A DNA stretch of 64,000 nt from Saururus chinensis (GCA_035235625.1 CP141141.1:10475968-10539967), one strand, 5' to 3'. Shown: positions 1 through 11,941, counted from the first letter of the stretch. The notes: a model not told the origin generated them from the sequence alone. Numbers and translations are program-made.

Positions 1-560
1 TCACAAAGTTGTGTTCGACCATTCCATGCATTTTAGACCATTAAGAGCCCATTTTGACCCCTTGAATAACTTTTGGTAGTTGGGCTTTACTTTCTCTTCT
101 ACTTGGATCTTGTTAAAGCTTGTTTGGACATGTAAATACAATGGAGGCCTAACTCACTTGTTCAATATATAAATAGCCCAAATAGGCAATGAATTAACAC
201 AAAATAGGATTGCAATTCAATATTTGGCCATCAACTCCACCCATGACCTACCAACCATGCCTAGGTCCCCTAGCATCCAGCCAAAGTAGCAAAATCCAAA
301 TCTTGTCATGGTTGCCATGGCTAGGGCTGCCATGGCCTCCATGGGCAAAGCCTAATTGTGCCCCACATCATAGGTAGAGAGGCCGAGGACCAAGTTAGGG
401 TTGGGAAGTTGTGTTGTTTAAGTGGCAAAATAGGCAAAGTGACAGCTAGTGGCATTGGTGGTGGAGGAGGAAGACGAGGGTAGGCTAGGTAGGGTAGGGG
501 TAAAATCATTTTCAAAGTAAAATTTTATAAGTCAAATATGGGTTATGTGCATTATTTTTA
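1..560 (+). repeat. Probable LTR remnant at the left edge
   Basis: No gene is visible. A TATA-like stretch (about 163-172) followed by a 'gcccaaatagg' context resembles the U3/R junction of the long LTRs found elsewhere in the window, so this is probably the broken end of a plus-oriented LTR that continues outside the window. The open frame on the minus strand at 321-515 is proline-rich and unsupported. Assignment is by resemblance only. Confidence 0.3.
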
Positions 561-1502
561 TTGTCATGCTCTCAATTTTATATACCTATTTTACAAGTCT
601 TTTTTCTCCAATTAAAATAAAAACATATCATGCTACCCTTCATAATATGCAACAAATAAACTATTCGATATGATTTTAAAAGGGATTAAAAACTAAATTG
701 GAGACATGATAGTCACATCTTTCACAATCTTTGTTTATAATAATATATAATTACATTTCTAAGTAACTATATGCATTAAATAACCATAGGATCTACAGTC
801 TAACACTTGTATGTTACTTATACTCTAGTTAATAAAAATAATAAATAACACTCTCATGTGCCTAAAAACAAACCTATATGAAGAAGATGAATAATCAAAC
901 ATGAAGCGTAGACTCCACTCTACTATCACGACCTTTCTAAATACCTCTACTCAAAGCTCTTTTGTTTTAAGAAACCTGCACCACAAAGGATGCCGAGTAT
1001 AGTGGTTTACTCAATGAGATTGCAACAAACCAAAAAGTAATATTTTGACAAAACATAACGAGTAGAAAGATTGACAAAGGAATAATTTAGCTAAAGATAA
1101 ATCAAATCATGCATACCTTTCCGAGTCAAATATACTCAAAGCAAGGAACACAACTTTAAGGTTCACTAGACACAATTGCCTCATCTAGGAGTTGGAATAC
1201 CACAAATGCCATATTGACATGTCGGCTTCAATGGTAATGTTCAAAAAACATGCATAATGTTGCATGCATACATGGGTACTATTGGCCCTCCTCCCTTCAC
1301 TGGTACACACACTGACATGCTAGTGACCTTACTGATGATTAGAGAGAAAATGATTAGAGACCCTACATATTTTCTAAACACTTTTTCCCCATAAAAACTT
1401 AGAGAAAAACTTTCAAATCCGAGTTATAAGCTACTAATTTCATAAATTGAGCATTGAAACCAATACAAATTGAAATCACCATTGTAGTGCATGTATGCAG
1501 GG
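561..1502 (-). repeat. Long-LTR fragment, minus orientation
   Basis: AT-rich, non-coding sequence. Its body can be matched by eye to 31200-31992 in the same orientation, including the shared run 'tgcaccacaaag' followed by a degenerate 'gccgagtatagtggtttactcaatg' type motif. That motif is a decayed copy of the palindromic ACTGAGTAT...ATACTCA motif seen in LTR-C and LTR-F, read on the minus strand. The copia LTR at 1503 interrupts or truncates it. Confidence 0.5.
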
Positions 1503-2506
1503 TGTTGAATGAACATATGAGGCATATGTATCGTAATTGGCTACTTTTGATTATCAAAACTATGTCAAAACTTCTTCTATATTTTAGTCTTAAGAATCTA
1601 ATTAAATTTAATTGTGGTCGAATCGGATTTGGAATTGATTGACTTGAAAAATAGGAGCATACATTCTCTTATTTATCAAGGCTGAAGACTAAGATTGTTG
1701 AAGGTAAAAGAGATTAATTTACATACGCTCACATATACAATTCACTTAAATTAGCTTCGAATGAGTGAATTAAGTAATTTTAGGAGTTTTTGACCAAATT
1801 TGGGCAAAATAGTCAAATACTAATTCAATCAATTGATCGCTGGAAAATACATGGGATCAATCGATTAATCAAATCTTTAAGGCCTTTGTAAATTTAATCT
1901 AAGATATTATCAATCAATCACTAGCATTGTTGTACCCTAATAAAATAGTGAATGATCGATTGCTGTGTCAAACGATCAATCGTTGTATGTTATGGTTGCC
2001 TAGTTTAAGCCTTTCTGGAAGAGATTTTATTCCTAATAGGAATCAAACTCTTAAATCGATTTAGTATTCCATTTAAAGGCTAGGGGATCACAAAATTGAG
2101 AAAAACCTAGATTATCATAGAGAAGAGAGGAGAGATCTAAGCAAAAAAATGAATTTTTGTGTCAGAGTCAAACAACAAAGGTTAGAAGTTTACTTGTATC
2201 TATGTAGTGTCATATTATCTAGTCCATTGATTTTAGGCTGAGAGTGATTGCCATGGTTTTTTACCCTAGTTAGGTTTTCCACATTAAATTCTAGCGTGTT
2301 CATGTGTGATTTGCATACTTTGTGGATTGAATGGTTAATAGATTGATCACGAATGCACATAGACATTAGGTTTTTATTGTTTCTACTATATAAGTAAATT
2401 CCCGTGCATAGAGGCTAGAATTCTTGATTCTTGTTTCTATGAAGTACAAGTTTAAAGAGCAATATAGTGATCCACTACCCCCATCTAGACAAATATTAAA
2501 CTCTCA
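1503..2506 (+). repeat. Ty1/copia (SIRE-like) LTR, plus orientation
   Basis: Starts TGTTGAATGAACATATGAGG, which aligns with the starts of the copia LTRs at 46838 (TGTTAGAATATATGAG) and, on the minus strand, at 15756 (TGTAAGAACATATGAG). It carries the family's repeated 'gatcaatcgatt' motifs, a 'tttaaaggctaggg' core and a 'ggttttccac' stretch. It ends near AATATTAAACTCTCA, matching the minus-strand LTR end at 2580. No primer-binding site follows, so this is a solo or truncated LTR. The open frame at 1454-1642 within it is not supported. Confidence 0.6.
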
Positions 2507-2579
2507 AGTCTTAGCTAAGAATTTTTGTTTGAATTTGCTTCTAATTCATGCTATCAATTTGATTTTGCATGCTAGTGTG

Positions 2580-3143
2580 TGTGAGTTTAATATTCATCTA
2601 CTTAACCTAGCGGATCACCACATTGCCCCTAGTCCAATTATCTAACAAATATAATGACTACGAGATATGACCTCTTTACATAGAATTTTCTTATAAAGTG
2701 GAAACAAGTAATGATCCTTTTAAAGCACAATCACGATGTATTGATCAATTAAACCACAAACATTTAATCCACGCATGAACACACAACAATTTTAACGTGG
2801 AAAACCCAAACTCATGCAAAAAACTACAATAGTTCCAAAGGAACCAAATCAATGCACTACTAGAAAGAAAAATAATAACATCAACACAAGCAAACTACCA
2901 ATCTTTATTTTAACCCTAACATAATCTCCTTTTGTTTAGATATAAATGAATATTTGTTGTTCCTAACCTTCAAGTCTTCTCCCTCAAGCACTTGAAACTT
3001 CTTCCTCATTGTTTTGTCTTTGTCTTCTTCTAGCCTTCAACATGCTTCTTTTGTTGTTTTGACTTTGGCCTCCTTGGAATCTTCAATATCTCATTGAAGA
3101 TATGTTGCAACTCATCTTCAAAACTTCTGTGTGAAATCTCTTC
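2580..3143 (-). mobile_element. Copia-1 3' LTR, left (terminal) part
   Basis: This is the 3' end of a minus-oriented copia LTR. The plus-strand start TGTGAGTTTAATA corresponds to an LTR end in ...CTCACA. The sequence runs parallel to 50729-51240, including 'cttaacctag', 'aacatggaaaaccc' type and 'ttcaagtcttctccctcaa' segments. It is cut at 3143 by LTR-A and resumes at 15047. The two parts total about 1.27 kb, the same as the second copy of this LTR at 50729 once its missing tip is allowed for. Confidence 0.7.
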
Positions 3144-6100
3144 TATCACAACCCGAATTTTCAAAACCCTTTTCAATAAATAACATGCAATAAATCACGA
3201 GGAAATTTTCTTTCTTTTTTAAATACAAAACAAATCATCTGATTAAATATTTAGGTCATGATAATTGGGGTTAAATATGAATATCAAACCATATGATATT
3301 ATTACAGATGTCAAAATTTGATAAATAACATGTTAACCCTCTAAGTGTAAGTCTTTTATCTGTGAAAAAATAAATAACCAAGTAAAGTTGGCTCTCACAC
3401 CAGTAATTACAATTACTTACAAAATTGCAGAAGTAGGAAATTAGATCCTACTAGTGCAATGTCGTTCTCAATCACCCATAACGTCCTGATCTCGATACAT
3501 CCTCATCTAAAGAATATGCAACCAAACAAGACCAAACAATAGCAAAACATCCCGTCCCCATGGAGAAGCATTTTAAAAGAACAAAAGTATTATTTAATAT
3601 TTTTTGGATTAGGCCAACATCACCCGATGTTAGTTGCCTACGTAATCATTAGACAATATCTCTAATGTTTCCAACAAGATTTAATCGAGACATAGTTATG
3701 CCTAAAAACTACATTACCTAAAGAAGCATAGCATCACACATGCAATGCTTAAGTATTTTCAACCAACTTACCTTTTATGCAAGTCCTTTAATCATTCTAC
3801 TTGCTCTAATTAAACAAGTAATATTAAATAATATTATTAATTATCTCTCAAACCATTGTTCGATAATTAATATCCCTGTCTAATCTCAAAGATAGATAGA
3901 CTCATCAAATGTCAATTTAAGTAACAAATGATACAACCACTGTGGACCTTCCTCAAAATGAACCATCTATAGTTCAACTTTGAAATCCACCTGGAAGTAC
4001 TAGAACCCAACCTAGCCCATAAGGACCTCACCGGAGTGGATTAGCATGGCACAAACTCCATATGAATAGAAGTGGCAGGAAAAGCTAACCAAGTAGGATA
4101 TTAGCTAATCCAAATATGTATACATAAACGATCCTTAATAGATTAGTGGAGAGCCTGGCTCACGTAGAGTTCCCTCCAACAAGGAGGTGCAACTTCACAG
4201 CCAAATCAACTTCTCCTCAATAGAGCAAAGACTTCGAAAAACCATTCAAAACCCTATCTTGTTCGTCACCAATCAAGGATTTCGAATGACTATCCCAAAC
4301 CCTAATAGTCCTATTTAGATTAGGGTTAAACTCAAAACTGTCATCGGTTCATTACCAAGGCAAATCGTCAGGTCAAAGGCCTTATTCACTCTATGAATTA
4401 GTCCCAGACCCCTCTGAGAGTATTTTAGTCTTTATCTTAATTAGGTGTTCTCACCCAATCCAAAGCCATCTAACCCTATTGAATAATCTTTCATTAATCT
4501 TAAGCTAGTGATAAATTACGATCACAACATTAAAAGGAAACAACATAAACAATACAGACCCACACATGTCCAAGCATATCGTTATATCAAGAATAAAACT
4601 CAATAATGATATTAGAAATATTCGAGCTCTCATGCCCTAACCCTCCTTTGGTTAGTTGATTAAACTTTTATGGAAATAGGTCTTAATGTACCTAAGGGCA
4701 TTAAAGTAATTATTTCATATTATACATGGTTCTCTCTATTCTTAATTAAGTCTTTGACCTCTCAAGAGGTTCCCGTATCAAATTAGCTTGTTAATTTCAT
4801 TCACGTGAATACAAGTCAGTCTGCTCACAGGGGTTTTTATGTCATTTTGTTTAGGGCTTTTTTGAACCTTAATGGGTCCAAAACTAATCTCAGGGTTACT
4901 CCTTAATGTTGTGGACCCGAGGTAATTTTCTTGTCATTTAACAGGGTTAAAAACCCCTTGAACCAACCCTGGTTTATTTAAAGATTTTACCTTAACCCTA
5001 GGGGTAAAATAGTCAATTATTTATTTACTGGCATTTTTTTTAGCTTGTACATTGGTCTATAATTAGGGTACACATACACCTATCACTAGAATTTTTTATT
5101 AATTTTTAAACCCACTGAACCAAAGTCACTAAATCAAGTCATTCAAAACTATTCTACGATTCAACTCAAAAGGGTAAATTAGTCATTTCATAGCATCCGA
5201 GATTTTTCCCCAGGCTGAAACTAGATAAATTCTACATTCTCTCATGGTCATTTGTAATTTTTCCCAATTTTTTTTTGACTATTTTAACTAATTGAAGAGG
5301 ACTTGGTTCAATTGTTTTAGTTTGGACCAAGCCCTGACCACAATGGGCCGGGTTACCTGATCCGGTCCAAACAAGGACCCGGCAACCCACAAAGGGGCCC
5401 ATCTTTCCCAAAGCCAGCTAGAGGCTTGATGGCCTCTAGCGGCACCATCTCCAGCCATTGTGGCGGGGCAAGGGCCAGGTGTCACGCCCCAGCGATGCCC
5501 GACCCGAGCCGAACCTGGTCCAGGGGCCAATCAAGTGCACGGGGGCGACGAGGGAAAATTGAGATATTGTTTAGCGGAAGACTTAACCCTATATACGGGC
5601 GATCTAATAGAATTATGGAGTACGCATATTCCTTTGAGCAAGAGTAAATAAGTAGAAAAGAAAGATAGTCGCTTAACTCAAAATAAACGACTAGTCTCAA
5701 ACCCACATACTTAGTCAACCATAGCCCATTCTGGCTCTAAAATAGGTCTTAAGCAACACAACTGTATAAAGTAACATAAATCCAATAGAGAACCATACAC
5801 GAAGGTTCTAAACATAAAACATAAACCAAGGAAAACAAGTCACATAAGAGTCTCCACGATCACATCTAAGTCGTCTCCCATCTTTCCTCAAAGAGGAGAT
5901 CCTGTCCGTCTGCGTGTTGCGCTATGTAGCCCCAAAGCAAAACACAAGAAAGAGGGGTGAGTTTAACAAACTCAGCAATGGTTTTTTTTAATATAACTAT
6001 CATCATCAGAAAAATGATAGCATAGCAATATGATCATTCAGATCAAAGATTAATAAGATGTATCATTTTCTGATCACACATACACATCACCTAAACCTGC

Positions 6101-7275
6101 ATCATAGTGTATAATCCACATAGTATCATTCTTATCATATCCACCTGCATGAAATGTATCTCTAACATACATATCCAATCATGCATCACAACATATAAAG
6201 CATACCTCCATCAAGGAGTAATCACAAATAACGTCACGAAGACGGGAACACAAACAAGGCCACGTAGGTGTGTCATGGTCCAAATTCTACACAAGAATTT
6301 AAGAAGATCACATCATATAAAGAATGCCTCCATCAAGGAGTAATCACAAATAACGTCATGAAGACGGGAACATAGACAAGGCCACATAGGCATGTCGTGG
6401 TCCAAATTCTACACAAGTATTTAAGAAGTTCAGGGTAGTCAATCCCTAATTGCTGCTCACCCCAGACGATCCTGGCCAATGATGTCACATCCTCACGAAG
6501 AGAACCTAGAGCAGGGGTGTTCGTTTTGGGACATCTCCTGCAATGTGAGAAATCCCGAGTTCCCACGTAGGAAACCCACGAACACATGGTAGCTGGTGCA
6601 AGGAGCATACCATACTGGATTCTTAGGGTTCAGGTTCGACTATCTCAATAAATAAATCTCAACCGCATTAACAATTCAGAACAACTAAACTTGACTCGAC
6701 TCAACCCGAGGAGTGCACTTGTTCCACGAAGGAGCTCAAATCAAAACATGTCCTTTCAAACCAATCAAGTTTCGATTAAGCCACGACCGATTAAACCGGC
6801 ACACAATTTTACCACATTGCATCCAATCGATCAAATTCGATTAATCTCGATAAAGCCTCAATTAGAAATACATTTGCATCCACTTAACTAGACTCAACCC
6901 ACCTCGGAGTGTGCACGTAAAAATACTTCTATGTCGACTCTAGTCCTCACGTCCCATACCATGAGTATTCATGACGCCATAGAAGCAAATTTAACTAAGC
7001 ACTTGTAAGGTCCCTGATTTTTCTACGATTTTCTGGGATTTTTCTGCCATTTTTCTGGTCATTTTCGGCAGGAAAATGTGACGTTTTAGCCTATGGGTAT
7101 TTGTGTCTTTTTCCTAGTATTTATACCCGTAGAGTTGGGTATGGGGCTTAGTCGCGGGCCACGGGCCTCGCTGCGCGCTTACGGCGCGAATTTTGGAGGT
7201 TCGACGCGTAACCAGTGGGTTAACGCGCGTTGAGCGTACGTTTGGAAAAAATAAATAAAAGAAAATAAAAAAGAG

Positions 7276-7299
7276 GGATCGGGATCGCGATCCCGATCC
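7276..7299. repeat. Perfect 24-bp palindrome after an A/T-rich TATA-like tract
   Basis: GGATCGGGATCG is followed immediately by its exact reverse complement. It lies about 15 bases after 'aaaataaataaaag', where transcription of the LTR would be expected to begin. LTR-F has a different hairpin at the matching place (37883-37921). Confidence 0.9.
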
Positions 7300-8060
7300 A
7301 CTGGCTGGATGAACAGTACCGCCGCCCCCCCCCCATTCCGCCTTATCACTGTGCCTGGCCGCCGCCGGCCGCTGGTGGGCCAGTGGGCTGCCGCACCGGC
7401 TCCGCCCTGGCCGTGCGACGGCAGGGGAGCCGCCGTCCCGGCCCCACGGCCGCTCCGCCGTCCGCCCCTGCTTTTCCCGGTTAGCCGCCCTTTACTGTGT
7501 TTTTTGGATTCCGCCGCCGCCGTAGGCCGGCGAGGGCCGGCCGGCCGCCCATGGTTCCGCCATGGGCCGGCGACGACGGGAGGCCACTCCCCCCGGCCCC
7601 GGACGGCCCCAGCTCCGCCGTCCCGCTCCCTCTCCCTGCTGCCCTGTTTTGCCATCCCTCTGTGGATCGCTGTTCCGCCGCCGCCACGGGCCGGCACGGC
7701 CCGACCGGCCGGCCACAGCTCCGCCCTGGGCCGGCGACGGCGAGGAGCCCCTCCTCCCGGCCCGGTGGGCCTCGGCACCGCCGCCCCACCCTCTTCCTCC
7801 CTCTGTGCACTGTTCCGCCGACGGACTGTTTTGGGCAAACAGTGGCCGCCGGCGGTGATCTGTGGCCGATTCGGCCTTCCCCCAGCCCCGCCTTGCTCCG
7901 GCGAAGGCAGTGGACTACACCTCTGTGCCCGATTCAGCCGCTGCCCCCATGGCCGCTCCGCCCTTACGGGTTTTCTCCGGTCGTCCCCTATTTTTGGCCT
8001 ACGTCCGTTTTGGACGTTGTGACTGACGTTATCAGTCGGACGCCGGATTTGATTTAGCGG
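7300..8060. repeat. GC-rich, CpG-rich imperfect repeat block within LTR-C
   Basis: Rich in CCGCC, GGGCCGGCGACG and similar words. Copies of a 'ccgccatgggccggcgacg'-like core recur at a spacing of roughly 170 bases, at about 7555 and 7725. Long open frames exist on both strands at once (plus 7309-8022, minus 7179-8105), as expected of stop-poor GC-rich DNA. The products are proline/arginine-rich with no recognisable domain. I treat this as non-coding LTR leader. Confidence 0.7.
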
Positions 8061-9201
8061 ACCATAGTTCAGCTCCGCCCCAGCCCGGTGATGCCAGTGG
8101 GCCACCCCTCTGGGTCTTGTTCAGCCTTGCGGCCCGTAGCCGCAGCTAGTCCGCCTTACCGGCATGTGTGCCATTGACCCTTCTTGCCCATTTTACGCCG
8201 TCGGTACCGGACGGCCTCGGGCAAGAATTTGTATGTCTTACCTTGACAGAAGGTGGACGAGTTCACCTGCTCAGGCCTTGGCCAGTGACGGCCTCATAGC
8301 CTTTGCTCGACCGTGAACCCTCCCCTTGCCCTATACCGTGCGAGATGCACAGCTGCCCGCACCATGGGTTTTGGTTGTGGGTGGCGATCGGCGATGTTGC
8401 CGCTTAGATTGGCCACCGCTAGGGCCTTAGCCCGGTTGGCTTTTGTGGGCCATGAGTCGCCTCATTTCAGCCATCTCCCCCGCCCTTTGGGCCGCGTGCG
8501 CATGTGGCCACGCGTGTACTTCTGGGTTTAGGCGCCGCATTTGTGCCGCCTAACCATCGATTGGCTTTGCCACCGAGTGGAGTTGACCACTAGAGCTGTC
8601 CTCCACCTCTCCTTTGATTCTCGAGCGTTGCCCCACGCTCTCCGCCCGTATGTGGGCCTTTGTTGACCGAAATCGTCGCCGTTGGGTGCTGTCCACGGCC
8701 GATTTCGACGTCTTGTGGCCGGCTGTGCACGTCTTAGCCACCGGCTGATCTTCAGAGTGTACACCCTTGACATCTGATCGCACCGCCACATATGTTGGCA
8801 CGACTTTTCTCCCGGCCGCCCTAGTGTGCCGCCGTGGATTGCGGGTTTTACCGCATTGATATCTGACACTCTGTTTGGCCGTGATAGTTCCGGCACATCT
8901 TGAAACCCTCGGGACAGCAGCTCTCTCAGCCAGGCAACGGTTTTGACTGCCAACTCCGCCGCCGACGCCGCCACCGTCGTGTGCTCGCCATCGAACATCA
9001 TGATTACGAGGTAGGGGAGCTTTGAACTCGTAATTTCATGAAGCATGCTTTGAATGAGTAGCAGCATGCTAGGATTGTATGATTCCATGCTTGGATGTTA
9101 AGTAACGATCCGATTGCATGATGTGCGTGTAAGCATGATTGTATGGCATGATTGATATGCATGAGATGTATGCATGTTATATGGATGTGGATTATGTATG
9201 C

Positions 9202-9440
9202 GCTGGCGATGGCTAGCAAATATGTCAGTATGCTATGTATGGGTTATGCACGTGCTAGTGATGGCTAGCGTGCATGTTTGAAGTATGTATGAATGTGTGT
9301 GTGCACGTGCTAGAGATGACTAGCGTGTACGTTTGATGTATGCATGTGCTAGTGATGGCTAGCGTGCATGTTTGAGGTATGTGTGAATGTATGCATGAGC
9401 TAGTGATGGCTAGCGTGCATGTTTGTATGTTATGTATGTA
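9202..9440 (+). repeat. Minisatellite, about 39-55 bp units, five copies
   Basis: Units begin 'gctagtgatggctagcgtgc' at 9202, 9254, 9309, 9348 and 9399. It lies within LTR-C; no array is seen in LTR-F. Confidence 0.8.
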
Positions 9441-10142
9441 TGGCCGTATGTGTATGTTATACGTATGTGTGAGACATACGTATGTATGATGACTAAGTGG
9501 GCAGAAGTAAGGGCGATGGACAGTAAGAGATAATAGAGACTTTGTCTGGATTTGGATACAATTGTGTAAGCGTATGGCAGAGGATATGAGTATGACGGGC
9601 AAGGATTAGAATGGATCAGTTTGGGGTGGATTATATGTTGGGCATTTGTCAGACAGTAAGAGTGTTCATAATTGTACAAGCATAACGTACAGATTATGAA
9701 GTGAAAAGTAAGTATAATAATAAGTGAGACATAAGTAAGAGGGCGACAACTGGGTTGGCTCTGAGGAGCGTTATTTGAGGATGTCAGTGTAAGAGGATTT
9801 GGCCATAAGATGGATGGCGAAGTGTAAGACTGTAAGGGTTTGGTGTACGATGAGTTTTGTCCATGATGTGGACGGGTAAGTGAAGTCTGCTGCCCTGACG
9901 AACTAGGGTTTCGATCGGGCTCAGCTTCAGTTTGACCAGTCGAGGACTGTGAGTTTGTGTGGCATAATTGTACCGCATAATATACTTAATTCAAACTGGA
10001 ATTATAAGCACAACTAATGATAGCGTTGTGAGTTTGAGACCTGAGGGTTTGACGGATTAAGTTCCGTGTTTGAGCTGGCCGCTGATGAGTTGGTCGAGCG
10101 TTTATCATGTCTTGCCATGGTGTTTATCCTGCGGGATGTTGT

Positions 10143-10393
10143 CTGTGTGCTATGTAGAGCACCGGACGTCTGATGCTCTGCTGAGAGCGACGTCGTTTTG
10201 ATTTGGCCTACGTGCTGTATAAGCCCAGACGTTTGATGCTCTGTTGAGAGCGATGTACGTTTCTGACTTTGTCTGCGTGCTGTATGAAGCCCAGACGTCT
10301 GATGCTCTGCTAAGAGTGATGTACGTTTCTGATTTGGTCTGTGTGCTGTGTAAGCCCAGACGTTTGATGCTCTGTTGAGAGCGTAGTATGATT
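10143..10393 (+). repeat. Tandem repeat, about 65 bp x 4
   Basis: 'gacgtctgatgctctgctga' or a close variant recurs at 10165, 10228, 10294 and 10359. LTR-F has a single related unit near 39500 ('ccagacggttaatgctctat'). Confidence 0.85.
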
Positions 10394-10462
10394 CCGCCCA
10401 AGAGTGGCACTGTACGTTTCTGCCCAAGTGGCACTGTATGTTTTCTGCCCAAGAGTGGCAAT

Positions 10463-10605
10463 GGCACTATAAGACCCATTATGGTGGGCAATTCTCTGGC
10501 ACTATAAGACCCATTATGGTGGGCAATTCTCTGGCACTATAAGACCCATTATGGTGGGCAATTCTATGGCACTATAAGACCCATTATGGTGGGCAACTGT
10601 ATGAC
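10463..10605 (+). repeat. Tandem repeat, 35 bp x 4
   Basis: Units start 'ggcactataagacccattat' at 10463, 10498, 10533 and 10568 and are almost identical. LTR-F has one unit at about 39588. Near-identity points to recent amplification. There is no spacer, so this is not CRISPR-like. Confidence 0.92.
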
Positions 10606-10844
10606 CCCTTATGTGTGGGTGTTTATGTTTGCGCGCTCAGGTAAGTAGTATCATGGATCTACTCTTACCTGTTTGATCCAGTGCCCCATGAGCATTGGTG
10701 TGCCTTACCTTCGGAAAAGTCCATGGCGTCTAGTCACTCCCCGGAGGTTAAGGTGTTGCCCCAGTGGCATTCTTTTCCTTTTCGACGCTGGAGCCTATTA
10801 GTTGTAATGAGCTTCAGTGGTTGTTGATATGTGTACGATTATGT

Positions 10845-11060
10845 GTGTGAGTACGACTGTATGAGTGTGAGTACGACTGTATGTGTATGAGCAGGACTGT
10901 AAGTGTATGAGTATGAGAAGGACTGTAAGTGTATGAGTATGAGTAAGACTGTAAGCGTATGAGTATGAGTAAGACTGTAAGCGTATAAGTATGAGCACGA
11001 CTGTAAGAGTATGAGTACGATTGTGAGAATATGTTTTTGAGTAAGACAGTAAGTATGATT
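10845..11060 (+). repeat. Minisatellite, about 20-26 bp units, around eight copies
   Basis: Repeats of a 'gtaagactgtaagcgtatga' type unit. LTR-F has only about three loose copies near 39850-39930. Tyr/Thr/Ser-rich open frames on the minus strand here are translations of this array. Confidence 0.85.
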
Positions 11061-11207
11061 TTGTGCAGACTGTACGAGTGAGGTCGTACGAGTCTGATTG
11101 TACGAGTAAGGTCGTACAAGTATGCGTATGTTGTATGAGTATGCGTACGGTGGTACGAGTAAATTGTATGACCCTGGATAAGGGTGTTTGTGTAAGTTGT
11201 TTGGACA

Positions 11208-11326
11208 GTATGATTTTGGCACGATGGTGCCTTCGGTATGATTCTGGCACGATGATGCCTTGATATGATTTTGGCACGATGGTGCCTTCGGTATGTTTGT
11301 GGCACGATGGTGCCTTTGATATGATC
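11208..11326 (+). repeat. Minisatellite, 28 bp x 4
   Basis: Units starting gtatgatt or atatgatt at 11208, 11236, 11263 and 11291 (remnant at 11319) all contain 'ggcacgatggtgcct'. The core is itself a short inverted repeat (GGCAC...GTGCC). Confidence 0.88.
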
Positions 11327-11446
11327 GTATGCGTATGTGCATGATATGATTATTATGTTGACTGCTTCATGTTTGAGTTGCATGACGCATGGATTTATGA
11401 ACTTATGGAGTTCACCGTTTGGGATTTCCCCTACTGGGTATTTTCC

Positions 11447-11470
11447 TACTGAGTATGAAAATACTCACCC
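11447..11470 (+). repeat. Conserved LTR palindrome ACTGAGTAT/ATACTCA
   Basis: TACTGAGTATGAAAATACTC is followed by ACCC. The same motif is at 40109-40130 in LTR-F and, in variant form on the minus strand, at 5956-5977 and 31611-31631. Function is not known to me. Confidence 0.75.
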
Positions 11471-11941
11471 TGCTACTTTTAGCCCCGTTGTACGGGAGGT
11501 TTTGCAGGTTGTGCGGAGAGCTCCTGGATATGGATGCTCGTTTCAGCGGTGGATTGATTCCCGTTGACTCAGGTATCTGCTTGACTCTTTGAGAGTTTAT
11601 TTGTGCCACGATCTCCTGTATTGAGTGAGATGAAACTTTAAGATGTTTTATTCTGGACTTTCGATTGGATTAGTCTGTGGACTGTTATGGGACTTGTACT
11701 CAGGGATGTCTGGGAGAGTGATTTGTATTTAAAAGTCTATGATCATAGCAAGAATTTATTCGTACGGTTGTTTTCGAGTAGCGCCTGAGGATATTTGCTT
11801 TGGCCGTACGATGTTTAACCGTATGATGTTTTAAATTATAAACAGGTTTTGATTTTATCGTTTTGACTCCGATTTATGGAAAAAAAAAATTTCTATGAGT
11901 TTTGAGAAAAAGGGATGAAAAATCTCGGGCGTTACAGCATT

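Larger units (their letters stand above)
7004..11936 (+). mobile_element. LTR-C: 4.9 kb solo LTR nested in LTR-B
   Basis: Starts TGTAAGGTCCCTGATTTTTC and ends ...CTCGGGCGTTACA, flanked by gcact (6999-7003) and gcatt (11937-11941). It is homologous to LTR-F (37453-40672): both contain 'ttaattcaaactggaat', 'gtttgacggattaagttccg', 'gtaagtagtatcatgga', 'cttcggaaaagtccatgg' and 'ccctactgggtattttc' in the same order. It is about 1.7 kb longer than LTR-F, mostly because of at least five tandem-repeat arrays and a larger GC-rich block. Open frames inside it lie in repeats or GC-rich DNA and are not genes. Confidence 0.8.

Noticed and set aside
7179-8105. Long frames on both strands (308 and 237 codons), possible novel gene
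   Set aside because: They overlap each other in GC-rich repetitive DNA within a solo LTR. The products are Pro/Arg/Gly-rich without domains, and LTR-F has a similar GC-rich block with different frames.
10463-10605. Regular 35-bp repeats, CRISPR-like at first sight
   Set aside because: Units are directly adjacent with no unique spacers, and lie in a plant LTR. This is a minisatellite.
10798-11383. Overlapping Ser/Thr/Tyr-rich minus-strand frames
   Set aside because: They translate the 20-28 bp minisatellites in three frames and have no family resemblance.
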